DNA of 64,000 nt from Chlorops oryzae (lineage: Eukaryota > Arthropoda > Insecta > Diptera > Chloropidae). This document shows positions 10,848-21,861 of the stretch, one piece after another. Each line of letters opens with the position of its first letter. The stretch's first letter is position 1. The notes under the pieces were generated by a model. The model did not search any database. It was not told the origin of the DNA and saw only the letters and a program-made list of their open reading frames with translations. The stretch is taken from contig CM035806.1 in assembly GCA_020466095.1 (NCBI GenBank), positions 59,083,188 through 59,147,187 on the forward strand, given 5' to 3'. The translations under genes and the position numbers were made by a program.

Positions 10848-12190
10848 AATGCCCAAACCCAGTCGACAGTTAAAAGGCCAAGTCTAGTTCCGGTCAAAGA
10901 AGAGGGTAAAGAAAAAGAAAAATTTGTTAATTTAAAAAATACAAAAAAAAAGACAGTTAGTTTTGAGGAACTAGACATTAATAAGATTTTTATCGATGAC
11001 ATAGATAGTCAGAACATAGATAAGAAAGTAAAGAATATAGAAAGTAAGAAAGAAAACGAATTGAAAAATAGAAAGAGAGCACACAACAAATTTTACAAAG
11101 GGATTAGTAACCATATGTCAGTCCGCGATAAGAAACGAAGTGAAGAAGGAGCCTAACGTAGAGACCCCCGTTTGGAACAAGAGCAGAAACAAAAAGAAAG
11201 ACGGATTTCCATTCTGGAAATTATTTTGGTCCTTTGTGATGTTTTGGGTTGTGTTGGCTAAAAAATCTGCAGCTTGTTTAGATGGCTTAATCAAGTATGT
11301 AGAAAATAAAAGATCAAATTTTCAACTTCGACGTCAAAGGCAGAGAGATGAATTGCCGAATTCAATATTCAATGATGCGTTTATAGTATTTCCCTGTGGA
11401 CAAGCTGTAAACGATCAAGTAACGTTGCTGGTCGACACTGGGTCGGACACAAGCTTGATTAAGTTAGAAGCGCTAAAAGATATAAATGAAGTAAATCAGT
11501 TTGAAACAATCCGGTTAGTAGGGGCATTTGGAGGGGATATTTGCAGTAAAGGCACAGTAGAAATGGCACACGCGCGCCAACCGAATTAAAAGTTTAAATT
11601 TCATGTTCTTCCACGAGGGAGCAAGATTCCGGGAGATGGACTGTTAGGCAGAGATGAACTTTGGAATCGATCCGTAATAGATAGTCAGAATAAAGAGCTT
11701 TTGTTTTTCGAAGAGGGGAGTGAAGTGACAGCCATTCCACTGGTTTTTTCCGAAGAAAAGACGATTTGTATTGTGGAAGCAGTTACGATAAAAGCAAGGG
11801 AAACAAAAATAGTGGCGATTTGTGTAAAGGGAATGTCAGGAGAAATAATAATAAACAAAAAGGAAATATTACCGGATGTTTTCGTAGGAAGCACACTCAC
11901 AAGAGTTGAAAATGAAACGGGGTATGTGCCAATTTTGAATACAAGTAGTAGGGCCATTCGTGTTGATTCTGATATTGTTTTAGAAGGGGAACTCGGTACT
12001 AATTTTGAGGAGCTAAAACCACTCAATATTAACCAAATGAAACAAAACAGTGATGTAAATAGTCGTTTTAATCTCTTACTGGAGTCAGTTGACTTAGACA
12101 ACACTCTAAACAGTGAGGAAATAAGTTCAATGTAGAGAATTTTTAAGGATTATTCCGATGTTTTCCACTTAAATGGAGACATGCTTTCTT
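10841..12190 (+). pseudogene. pol: Pol N-terminal region and protease of element A
   Basis: The -1 frame opens over the gag stop and runs through a charged region. It shifts near 11140 into a hydrophobic segment (LFWSFVMFWVVLA, about 11220-11260) and the aspartic protease with active site LVDTGSDTSLI (about 11427). A stop at 11587 and a frame change lead into 11701-12135, which holds the protease C-terminal and pre-RT region. A TAG at 12133 is followed by KDYSDVFHLNGD, where homology to B, C and D stops. The protease would mature gag and pol. This copy is non-functional. Confidence 0.8.
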
Positions 12191-12194
12191 TTTT

Positions 12195-12505
12195 GCACAC
12201 TCTTTTGCGATGGGCTCGCGGTTCAAGAGTAGATAAAACAAGTAAGCAGTTTGTCGATTTCGTTTATATGACACCATTTTACGGGAGTAAATGAAAAAAC
12301 AAGCATACCTAAAGATACTTACCAAATTAACAAGGAAAATAAGAGATAATAAATTCTGAATTAGAACGTATAAAACTTTTATTTTTAGTTTGAAATACTA
12401 ATAGATCAGACTAATACACAAGCAATCTACCGTAGTCAAGCTTACCATCACACCCACAGCAATAAAGTAGATTGATAGTGGGCTCAGGGTCTACATAGGA
12501 CACTT
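12195..12505. other. Unplaced filler replacing RT-RNase H-integrase-env in A
   Basis: After the pre-RT motif at about 12180 the sequence no longer matches the sister elements. It rejoins them at about 12510, a region that lies downstream of env in element E (61800 and below, minus). The filler of about 310 bp has no ORF or repeat that I recognise. It marks an internal deletion of roughly 5 kb of coding sequence. Confidence 0.55.
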
Positions 12506-12854
12506 CACTTTAAAGCACCCATAAAAACTAAACCAGTTCAATGACCAATAACTCAGTAATAGGTAACAATTTCAAAATCAAGAATTTAACAATCCAAAGA
12601 AATGCAATTGGCTATAAGCGAAAATGAAATTCGATATTCGAGACAACTAAGCACACAGTAAGCGCAGAAACGGTATACCAAGACGGGAAATAAAACAAGA
12701 GAAAAACTACAAAGCATTGTAAAGTTTAAATGTACTCTGTCAGCGGCAAGTAGACGGTAGAATTTAAAAATTTCTAAAAGTTTATTTTTTTTCAGTTTCA
12801 TACACGCTTGAAGTGATTTCAAATTTTCAAAATTGTTCCTGTCCATTTTGAAAC

Positions 12855-13691
12855 ATGTCAAACATAATTTGCGAATATATAATAGAATCTCGGTTAATAA
12901 AAATAACAAAAAAGGACCACGAACGAATTGTCAGCAATCAATGGCTAACGGATGTACACATCAACGTCTTCTTAAACTGGTTAATTAAAAAGCACGTTCT
13001 TTTAAAACGCAAAGTACACATTTTTAGCTCCTTTGCCTATGAAGGGATAAAATCAATGATACAAGCAGATGCTAACATTGCCGAAATCAGAACGAAAAGT
13101 TTGTTGAGGAATGTTGATGTGTGTAACGTGGAAAACTGGATTTTTCCAGTATGTGAGTACAACCATTGGATTTTGATAATCATCAGACACAAAAAATTGT
13201 ATGTTCTAGATTCCTTAAAACCCCACGGGTTATATGAAATAAAAAAAAGTATGGAAAAGTTTTCTGAAATAGTCACGAAACTAAATAATAAGAGGGATTA
13301 TGAAACTCTCACAGTAAATTACGCAGAATGTCCACAACAGTCAAATCAATTCGATTGTGGCCTGTTTTTGCGTAATTGCGCAGAACATTTTTTCATACAA
13401 TTGGAGGAACACCAACAGGAAATTGAATTTTCTAAATTAAATGAAAAAATATCAAGAAAGTCATTAGCGACCTTAATTGAAAATTGGTCAATACAGAAAA
13501 ATACAGAAAAAGAATGCAAAATAACGCCAAACGAACATGAATATCTAACTGAAATTGTGAACCAATTGAAAAAAGAACGAAAAAGTAAAAATGAAAAAAA
13601 AGGCGGCATAGAGAAAAGAGTCAGAATAAACAATAAACTGTTTAGAATAAAAATTACTAAAACAAAAAGAATTAAAATAGATCAAATGTAA
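12855..13691 (+). CDS. Ulp1/SENP-like C48 cysteine protease of element A
   Basis: The ORF is intact, 278 aa. The first catalytic residue is His104 in EYNHWIL, followed by Asp119 in YVLDSLKPH, the oxyanion Gln161 in CPQQ and the nucleophile Cys168 in FDCGLF. The N-terminal WLTDVHINVFLNWL matches the Ulp1 pattern W-L-x-D-x2-I. The C-terminal 80 residues are Lys/Glu-rich and end in a short basic beta-like motif shared with the other elements. Known C48 enzymes cleave SUMO or related ubiquitin-like proteins; the substrate here is unknown. A splice acceptor (TTTTTTTCAG, about 12795) precedes it, suggesting a spliced RNA. The ORF stays open although most of pol and all of env are gone. Near-identical to the copy in element E. 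Confidence 0.85.
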   Translation: MSNIICEYIIESRLIKITKKDHERIVSNQWLTDVHINVFLNWLIKKHVLLKRKVHIFSSFAYEGIKSMIQADANIAEIRTKSLLRNVDVCNVENWIFPVCEYNHWILIIIRHKKLYVLDSLKPHGLYEIKKSMEKFSEIVTKLNNKRDYETLTVNYAECPQQSNQFDCGLFLRNCAEHFFIQLEEHQQEIEFSKLNEKISRKSLATLIENWSIQKNTEKECKITPNEHEYLTEIVNQLKKERKSKNEKKGGIEKRVRINNKLFRIKITKTKRIKIDQM

Positions 13692-14487
13692 AAAATAATA
13701 AGAAAAATTCAGGTGAAGGGTAATATATAAGTAACATTAAGTACTGAAATTATATACAAAACAAATATATTAATAAAGAGAAAGAAGAAAAAGGGCAAAA
13801 TTGTACGAAAAATAATAAGCAATTTTAAGTTAGTCATAATCAGCAGATCTACCTGGCCAAGCGAACCCAACAAAAGTCAGTAATACTCAACACATCAAGG
13901 GCACTAGCTTTAAATGCACAACAGCGAACAACAAGAATTTTGAACAACAGCAACGACAACTACAGCGAGTGCATAAGTATTAAATGCACAACACCAGTCA
14001 ACACAACAAGTACATAGCCTCAAATGCATCGAGTCAGCGACAATTTCAACCAACACTAAATCCAGCGTCGGTGCATAATACGGCAACGTTCTATCAACAC
14101 CTCGGGGGGGAGGGGGCAACTGGGTGAGTTGCCTTCACCCCACACAACATAAACAACACAACCATCTCTCAAGTCGCGATCATACCCAACATAAGCGAAA
14201 AAGCTATAGTTATCACACTAATGGTCATAGCTAAAACTATAAAAAGTCGACGACAACTGACACACAACAATCAGCTGATAACGACTCGGCAATGAGCTAC
14301 ATCGACCATTTTCAAGGTCATACAATATTTGCGGCATGAGCAGCGTTCACCAAGTTCTGCTTAGCTGTTATCAACAACGGCCTACCACAACAGTAGACAA
14401 ATCAACAAAGCAGACACGAATACACACATGTCAATAATAGCACCTACATCAGCCACGATACTCGTGACTCATTGAAGGAGGGAGGTA
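13692..14487 (+). other. 3' untranslated region and polypurine tracts of element A
   Basis: This stretch between the Ulp1 gene and the 3' LTR holds no gene. The polypurine tract GAAGGAGGGAGG (about 14474-14485) directly precedes the LTR at 14488. A second tract, GGGGGGGAGGGGG at 14104-14116, lies about 370 bp upstream. The same block in element E (minus, 59494-60626) contains an extra 70-bp duplication. Confidence 0.75.
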
Positions 14488-15231
14488 TGTTGTGAGCCGT
14501 TTCTACTCACAACCCTTTCACGTTGACTCTGATCGGCAACAAATCAAATAACAACGCAGCTAATGAAAATAAACAAACGACCCTGAAATGAAAGCTGAAA
14601 AAATTGTAAATTCATGGTCAAGGTCGAAACAACGCCGAAGTCGAAGCCAATAACCGCAGCAAGCGACGAAATATGATCAATCGCAAACGACAAACAGACG
14701 AACGGCGAGAACGACGAACGAATCAGTTTCGCATGATCAGCAAATGCCAAGCAGAACACAGAAACAAAGCAACAAGTGACTATGACGACATCACCAAGAA
14801 TTGGGTCAGCAGTCGCAGCACGAGAAGCATTGCCACATCGTTTTCCGTATTCCGAAGTTCCAGCCAGAAAGTGCATGCTAGGCACTTTCTCCTTATAAAA
14901 GCAGATGATCAACAATTGGAAAAGGACTGGTGATTGAGTATTCAACGTTCCGGTTCGAATTGGCTTGTACTGACCCAACGGCAACAACAATTCAAGTCTG
15001 AGCGTTTATTATGATTTAGGGAATTAGGGAAGTCATTCGAGTGTAATTCAGGAGTTATTGCAGTAGGAATAAGTGTTTTAAGATATAAATAAAAGAGTGG
15101 AAAAGAATCCTTCGATGTACATTTATTTAAAAGAAGGAAGTTAGGGCTGTGTATTTGTAAAATACACGAAAATATATAACGTTTTGGCATTAGGCTGTGT
15201 GTCCTTTTCAGTACACACCCTAGCCACAACA
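14488..15231 (+). repeat. Right LTR of element A
   Basis: A 744-bp LTR, TGTTGTGAGCC to CACAACA, followed by the target duplication ACTG (15232-15235). It contains CTTATAAAAGC (a TATA-like promoter) near 14890 and an AATAAAAG polyadenylation-type signal near 15088. Confidence 0.9.
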
Positions 15232-15235
15232 ACTG

Positions 15236-15850
15236 CTTTAGATTTTAGTATTTTTCCTAAAGCATACTTTGAGAATTTGTCGATCGCTGTTAGTACCAAA
15301 TTTCCCTCGGTTGAGTAGATATCGATGTGAATAATTTCTCCAGGATTTTCTGGGATTGGTGTGGCTTGAAATTGCGGTTTGTTAGGCCGTCGATCATATT
15401 TTTGCTCTTTACAGGTTTGGCAATTTTTGGCTATCCTTTTGGCTTTTCCATCATTTTAGGGAAGTAGTAATTTTGTTTAAATTGTTCTTTGTTTTCCTTT
15501 GCGTTCCTATGGGCTCTTCTGTGTTCTCTTAACAGTATTTCTTCTTGTTCTGTTTCGTTGGTTATTTCTTTTACTTGTGATTGGGTAAATCTCACTTTGA
15601 AATTTTTAAAATGATCGGGATAGAATTCTTGAATTAGGCCAATGATTGGTTCCGTAGTAAATAAACCGTTAATGACGCTGGGGTTAAGATGTTTTCTTAA
15701 GTATCGCTATTAGAGAATCTTTGGTGTAGAAAGGCTTTGTTACGATGTGTTTATGATAAGTGGGGAAGGGAATTTCAAATTTATAGTCATCTTGGCTACC
15801 TATTAGGATATGGAGCTGGTTTTTGAATGCGTTGATAGGGCATTCTATGG
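15236..15850 (-). pseudogene. pol: Integrase N-terminal half of errantivirus G
   Basis: Minus-strand pieces in several frames show the zinc-binding end (NCQTCKEQKYDRRP) and the first catalytic strand (IIHIDIYSTEGNLVLTAIDKFS) of a gypsy-type integrase. It is interrupted exactly at the ACTG duplication by element A and continues at 3698. Stops and frame changes make it a relic. Confidence 0.75.
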
Positions 15851-15856
15851 CAGGTA

Positions 15857-17331
15857 TCAGATCACCCGATCACTTTCGTCACTGTGTTGTGTTGACGTTA
15901 TTGAATTTATCTGCGCAGGTGTAGATAGTGAATCTGCGACTACGTTTGTTCTGCCTGGTTGATATTTTAATTCATAATTATATTCTTCTAAAATAGATTT
16001 CCATCTTTTCATTTTGCTATTAATATTTTTGCTACTAAGTGCGTAAGTAAGGGGCTGGTGGTCTGTAAAGATGCTAACTTTTCTAGAGCCATACAGATAG
16101 TTTCTCAACGAATTAAGTGCCCAAATTATGGCCAACATTTCTTTTTCGTTGGTTGCATAATTTTCTTCGGTTTGGCTGGGCGTTCTTGATAGGAAGGTGA
16201 TGGGCTTTCTATCTTGCGAAAGGACTGCACCGATTGCGTAGTCTGAGGCATCTGTTGTCAGATCAAAACCTTTTTCAAAATCGGGATGAGATAACATTAC
16301 GTCACCAGATATTAGGGAATTTTTTAATTTTTGGAATGAGTCCAGAGCATTTGTGTCCAAAGAAACTTTTGCATTTTTGGATGCATTTTTGGAAATGCGT
16401 CCTTCCTCCCCTCTTAAAAGGGATGTCAGGGGTTTTAGCGAGTTTCGCATAGTCTTTAATAAAACGACGGTAATAGCCTGACATGCCTAAGAAACTTCGT
16501 AAGTCTTTTACTGTTTTTGGTGGAGGTATTTTGGCTATTGCTTCTATTTTATTTTTATTTGCTTTGATTCCGTCAGTTCCGACAATAAATCCCAAAAATT
16601 CGATTTCGGTTTTAAGAAATTCGCACTTGTCTAATTGGATTTTGAAGTTAGCGGATTCTAAAGTTTTAAATATTTTTCTGAGATTTTCGAAATGCTCGTT
16701 TTTAGTTTTTGAAAAGATAACAATATCGTCTATGTAGACGTAGCAAATTTTTCCAATATAGTCTCTTAAAACATCGTCAAGAGTGCGTTGGAAAATTGAA
16801 GGTGCGTTTTTTAATCCAAATGGGAGTCGTACAAACTCGAATTTTCCATTGTTTACCGAAAAGGCGGTCTTCTCAACATCACATTCCTTTAAAGGAATCT
16901 GGTGAAAACCACTTTTTAGGTCAACAACTGAGAAGAAGCTATTTTTGCCGAGGTTTGCTAGAACTTCGTTAATTTCCGGAATTGGGTATCTATCGGCCAC
17001 TGTCACTGCATTCAGTTTCCTGTAGTCGATAACCATTCTAAATTTTTCTTTTCTGATGCATCCATTTTTTTTTTGGAACTATCCAAACGGGAGCATTGTA
17101 TGGAGATCTAGAAGTTCTTATTATTCCATCATTTAACAGCTCATTAATCTGTTTTTCTACCTCATTTTTTAATGTCATTGGATACGGGTACGATTTTGAA
17201 TAAATTGGTGAATCTGAAGTAGTTCGGATTTCTTCTTGAACTCGGGAGGTGAGTTTTTTGTTGGGATCTGAGAGGGAGCTTCGTTTAGGTGGCTTGTTCT
17301 TAACTCTATTTTGTTTACTGATTGGGAAATG
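15857..17331 (-). pseudogene. pol: Reverse transcriptase and RNase H of errantivirus G
   Basis: Two overlapping minus-strand frames (16302-17036 and 15857-16450) encode the RT palm (DLKSGFHQIPL; YVYIDDIVIF with the YIDD catalytic pair) and RNase H (LTTDASDYAIGAVLSQ; FTDHQPLTYAL). The frames join near 16400. The RT N-terminus (17037-17174) is in a third frame. It belongs to the gypsy/errantivirus group but not to the Ulp1-bearing clade. Inactive. Confidence 0.85.
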
Positions 17332-17333
17332 TA

Positions 17334-20108
17334 GGGGAAAGTGGTCACCCTTCGTACGCGGGACACATTCGTACAGTTAGTATAACAGAGAAACTAAACG
17401 GCACATAAACACGCATTTGTTTGTGTGTGTTGACATACTGACCGTCATATTCCTAACTGAGTTTTGCATCAGTTGCAATACATTGTGCCAGATGAGAACA
17501 CGGATTGTGTTTTTACGCTCGGTGAGTAAATTTTTTTATATAAGTTTGGTTTGTAGTTCTAAGAAGAATTCTTATGTTTTTTAACAAACTGGTGACGATT
17601 TATTAGAGAAAGCATTGTTAATTTTGAGCTATAATTGCTATATTTATCAAACTAAATAAGAATTTACATAAACTTGCACTTTACTTTTTTGGAAAGACAT
17701 GGGGTGCATTCGGACAGCTAGACAGGGGCACATTCATACGCGTACGAATGCTCCCCTCTAGATTTTATTAACCACCAGTATATACATTTTAAACATTTTT
17801 GAAATAAAATATGATATAAGCTCTTAAAAATATCATACAGACAGCACAATAACGTATTTTTTTTTTATTTAGTATGCAAATTCTAAATAAAAGGTATTTT
17901 TTTTGAGAATCATGGTGCGAAAATATAAAAAGAAGGGTACACGTTCTCAACAAGTAGATGAAAACTCCATGAAATTAGCAATTGATGACGTTTTACAGGG
18001 ACGGTTGTCATATAGGAAAGCCGCGATAAAATTTAATATCAAAACGTCAACGTTGGAAAGCAGAGTCAAGAAATTTAAAGATCACTAACGCCGATGGACC
18101 CTAACGAACTTTTCATTCCAAATACACGAGTCTACAAGTCTTCTCCTTGGAAGAAGAGGCACGCTTAAATGACTATATTACTCATTGCTGCAAAATGCAT
18201 TATGGGCTAACGACAGTACAAATTAGGAAACTTGCCTACGAATACGCGAAAGCGTTGAATTTAAAATTTCCAGCGAATTGGGACAAAACTGAAATGGCTG
18301 GCTTAGAGTGGATGCGTAAATACAGAGAACGAAACTCCAACTTGAGCCTGCGATAGCCAGAGAAAACTAGTGCTGCTCGATCATTCGCGTTCAATAAGAA
18401 TGCAGTGCAAGAGTTTTATAATAATTTAGCTGATGTGTTACAAAGACATAATTTTACTGCCGACAGGATATTTAACTTTGACGAGTCCGGCGTTTCTTCT
18501 GTTTTAGAAACGCCTAAAATTTTGGCTCCTAAATCACAGAAACAAGTTGGACAAATTGTGCCAGCGGAAAGCGGTGAATTGATCACATTTGGTGCTATTA
18601 TTTCCGCTTGTGGAAATACTGTTCCTCCGATGTTTGTATTTCCACGCGTACACTACAAAGACCATTTTCTTGAAGGTGCTCCTGAAGGAAGCCTCGGAGC
18701 TGCTAACAGAAGTGGGTGGATAAATGCTGACATATTGGTTTTAGTATTAAAGCACATTCAGAAACACACAGTGAGCTCTAAAGAGCACCCAATTTTACTG
18801 CTATGTGATAATCACGAAAGCCACATTAGCTTGCAAGCTTTAACATATGCTCGAGATAATGGCATTATTGTTGTGTCTTTTCCGCCGCACACGAGTCATC
18901 GATTGCAACCTTTAGACATTGTGGTGTTCGGCCCGTTCAAGGCAAAGTTCAAAGTAGCGTTCAACAATTGGCTTATGTCCAATCCTGGCAAAACAATCAA
19001 CATTTACAACATTCCTAGACTGGTCAAACTTGCATATTTCGAATCTTTTACCCCAAAAAATATAAGAAGCGGATTTGAAAAGCCAGGTATATGGCCGTTC
19101 AATGAAATGACCTTCAGTGATGAAGAAGTGTATGCTTCAAATAATTTGGTAAATGTGCCAACTAACTCGGACACAAGTACTGTTGCTCTAGAACCACAAC
19201 CTTCTACCAGCGTGCCAGCGACTGATATAAATGAGCCAGATATTCGTGAGCAGTTGCCTGCTTTGCTCCGAAAGCCTAAAGACATTCTTACCTTAACCAG
19301 CGAACCTTCCACCTCCTCGGCTGAGACACAATCTGGACTGAGTTCTTCTGTTCCCATAACACCAGAAATCATAAGACCTTATCCTACAGTTGTTAGAAAT
19401 CGAAAAACCAATAAAGGAAGAAAACCATGTAAATCCCGTATATATACAGATACATCTGTAATAATGGAATTAGAAGAGCGAAATAGACAGAAAGAATTGA
19501 AAAAATTAGAACAGGAAGGCAGAGCCAGAGCCAAAGCTGTGAAACGTAGTTTGAAGGGACCTAATTTAACACAAAAGAAAAAGAAATAATAATTTAAATT
19601 TAATATCGGAGAACATGAGAGATAATTCTATAGTTTTGGCAAAGTTTGGAAAAAAAACTTGTTTTTTATATCAAGATATAACTAAACTAAGGCTGAAATA
19701 TTTTATGTTTTGTTATTTTTCTTAAAAAAGATTTATCGACAACGAGTCAAGTCACATATTTTTAAGTTTGTTTTTTTTTTATAAATAAATAATATAATAT
19801 TAAATTATAAAAATTAATTGAGTTTGATTGGCTTTTTAACTACTCTGTACGAATCTACCCCATAGCGTACGAAAGTACCACACCCAATGTACGAATGTAC
19901 CCCATACGTGGGGCACATTCGTACCAATATCTTATTGTTGAAAAATCGCTGTAACTTTTTAACCTTGTTATATAATAGTTTCGGACTCTTTTGTAACAGA
20001 CTAGAATATATTTGTCACACTAAGGTGAACAAATTAGATAGATTCCACAATTATTCATGAAGTAAAAAAATAAAATGTAAAAAGTGTACGAAGGGTGACC
20101 ACTTTCCC
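17334..20108 (+). mobile_element. pogo-like DNA transposon inserted in G
   Basis: The ends are GGGGAAAGTGGTCACCC (17334) and the complement of GGGAAAGTGGTCACCC (20108). The repeats extend through CTTCGTAC, and TA is duplicated on both sides (17332-17333, 20109-20110). It carries one transposase gene in pieces. It interrupts the G reading frame between protease and RT; removing it restores a continuous G frame across the TA. Internal GTACGAATGTACCCC motifs near both ends may be subterminal transposase-binding repeats. Confidence 0.85.
17903..19589 (+). pseudogene. pogo/jerky-type DDE transposase, broken
   Basis: Three plus-strand pieces occur in order. 17903-18088 is a pipsqueak-type helix-turn-helix (YRKAAIKFNIKTSTLESRVKK). 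18147-18356 is a CENP-B/Tc5-type DNA-binding domain (EEARLNDYITHCCKMHYGLT; WMRKYRERN). 18405-19589 is the DDE_1 catalytic domain with Asp in IFNFDESGVSS and Asp in LLLCDNHESHIS, then PPHTSHRLQPLDIVVFGPFK. The long C-terminal tail is Ser/Pro- then Lys/Arg-rich. Stops at 18086 and 18354 separate the parts; a short intron or frameshift could explain the first break. Related to the pogo-Tigger-jerky group. Confidence 0.8.
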
Positions 20109-20110
20109 TA

Positions 20111-20460
20111 CTGGTGAATTTTAATTTTGATACTGTTTTTTATAAGCAAATATTTTTCTTTTATATGGATGATCGCATTGAGTTCTCTAAGACTATCATG
20201 ACCTAAGATGCCGTGAAACGATTTTAAAGATGGAAGGATGTAGAATTTTATGGGGTGATTGGGTAAGTTGAATAAATTTGCAAAAGTGTGGTGCGTGATT
20301 TTAATGTTTCCAGGGACTGAACTTGCGAAAAAGAAATTTTCGTTTGGGGTAGGATTACTAACGAGGTAAGGTTGAATGTAATTTTTATTTGATCCTGTGT
20401 CAATAAGTATTTTCAAAATTTTTCCATTCTTCGCTTTGCATTCAAAATACGGGAGCGAAG
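20111..20460 (-). pseudogene. pol: Protease region of errantivirus G pol
   Basis: The minus-strand peptide contains the aspartic protease motif ILIDTGSNKNYIQPYLV, with the retropepsin DTG triad in the gypsy-like DTGSNKN form, and the flap region and GHDSL further on. The frame continues past the pogo insertion into 17175-17331. Relic copy. Confidence 0.8.
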
Positions 20461-20466
20461 AGTGTG

Positions 20467-20866
20467 TTAGCCTAAAAAATGAATGTCAGTAAAATTTTGG
20501 GTAGGTATTTCGTACTGTTGATCCTGTTGATCAAAAGGTTCAGCGAATTCTTCGATACCTTCGGATTCGATTAATTGATTATATTCATCTTCGCTATAAT
20601 TTTGGGTTTGGTGATCTTGAGAATTCGGTATATTGGAAGGATCTTGGGTACTTTCGATATGAAAATTACGTTGTTGTTTATTTGGTGGTGGAATGTAGCT
20701 TAGAGATATGGGTCTTTTATTATCGAATTGAGGCTGATTTGTTGGACGAGGTCGGTTTTGGTAGTTGATGTTCCTTGTTTGGATCGATTGATCAACATCC
20801 ATAGGTTGGGGTCTTTGGGGCTTTGGTGCCGTTGGTGTTGATGGCTGAAAATTTTGTTGGAAAGGT
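20467..20866 (-). pseudogene. gag: Gag C-terminal part of errantivirus G
   Basis: The Gln/Pro/Asn-rich minus-strand peptide (PMDVDQSIQTRNINYQNRP) has the composition of gypsy-type gag C-termini and lies directly 5' of the protease. Gag ends abruptly at 20866, where a D-type LTR begins. The capsid region and 5' LTR of G are absent from the window. Confidence 0.7.
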
Positions 20867-21861
20867 TGGTGTGTGTACTGGGGAGAAAAGGACCTCTATA
20901 AAGCGCCAACGATGAACTTCTATATTTTCCAATTAAAACACTCTTTGCATTTAAGTTTTATTCAGTTTATTCATTAAATTTCGTTCATATACTTTTAAGG
21001 CTCTACTCTATCTTACTTTTACTGCCCTAATTCCCTAGCTAACACTGAGATCCACACTTTGTCGTCCTGGCTCGTAAGTAGGTGCGCCAAAGTTGAGATC
21101 TTCTTAATACTCGGAGTGCGAATCGATGATAAGTCCCTTTTGTCAATCGAACTTCGCTTTTATACTCAAATATTGCTCCGTTCGCAATATCGATAGTTGC
21201 TAGCGTCATAGGTTTCTTCTTCAGCTGACCTCCCCGCAAGCGTCCCTCGGTCACCGTTTATTCTGCATTTCGGCTTTTTCGGCGATTGCATAAGTGCCGT
21301 TGTCTTCTATTTATTCGTCGTGCCACATATTCACAATCAACTAAATATGCCGATCACTCCAAACCCATTCGACATATGTACGGTTTAATGCAAGCCAAGT
21401 GCACACACAAAAACGTAAAGAACGATATGTAATACGAACAAGCAAACGCATGCCGTAAACATCCCTTGTTTGTGTGTGGTCCACATGCTGACTCGGCGGC
21501 TCGTGTTCTTTCGCCTTTCGTCTGCCTGCTTTCCCTTTCGATCGATGGCCTTGAACGATCGATTCTCGGTTGACATCGACGGTCTGTTTGTCATTATGTG
21601 CCCGTGTTGTTGTTGCCGTCTCCGGTAACGGTGTCTCTTTATTTGATATCGAACGCCGACCGTTGTTGCTTTGTTGAGGCGTTCGATTTCATGCTCGCTC
21701 GTGCTGTTGTTGTTCGAGGTGTTAGGTTTCGAGCTCAAACGGTGCCGTTGCATTTGTTTATGCTGCATTATTTATTGCACTGCTTTTGTCTTAGCGCTGA
21801 TAACGTGACGTTGATACTAGTGCTTGTAGCGTTACGCCGTGTGACTTCGTGACTCACAACA
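20867..21861 (-). repeat. 3' LTR of the D-type element
   Basis: About 995 bp. On the minus strand it runs from TGTTGTGAGTCACGAAG to CAGTACACAC-like sequence. It matches the LTR at 48174-49173 with scattered substitutions and small indels. The purine tract GAAGAGGGGAGGGA lies just upstream (minus strand, 21862-21875), as expected of a 3' LTR. The outer flank is AGGT, which does not match the ACAG flank of the other LTR. ORFs on either strand inside it are not credible genes. Confidence 0.85.

Larger units (their letters stand above)
3703..15231 (+). mobile_element. LTR retroelement A (Ty3/gypsy, Ulp1-bearing), internally deleted
   Basis: The element is bounded by LTRs starting TGTTGTGAGCC and ending AGCCACAACA and flanked by the target duplication ACTG. 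Without the nested hAT it is about 7.7 kb. It contains gag, protease and a Ulp1-like protease ORF, but reverse transcriptase, RNase H, integrase and env are missing, replaced by about 300 bp of unrelated sequence at about 12195-12505. Gag and pol carry frameshifts. It is the same family as element E at the right end of the window (near-identical Ulp1 proteins, LTRs and 3' region). It sits inside the integrase gene of errantivirus G. Confidence 0.9.
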
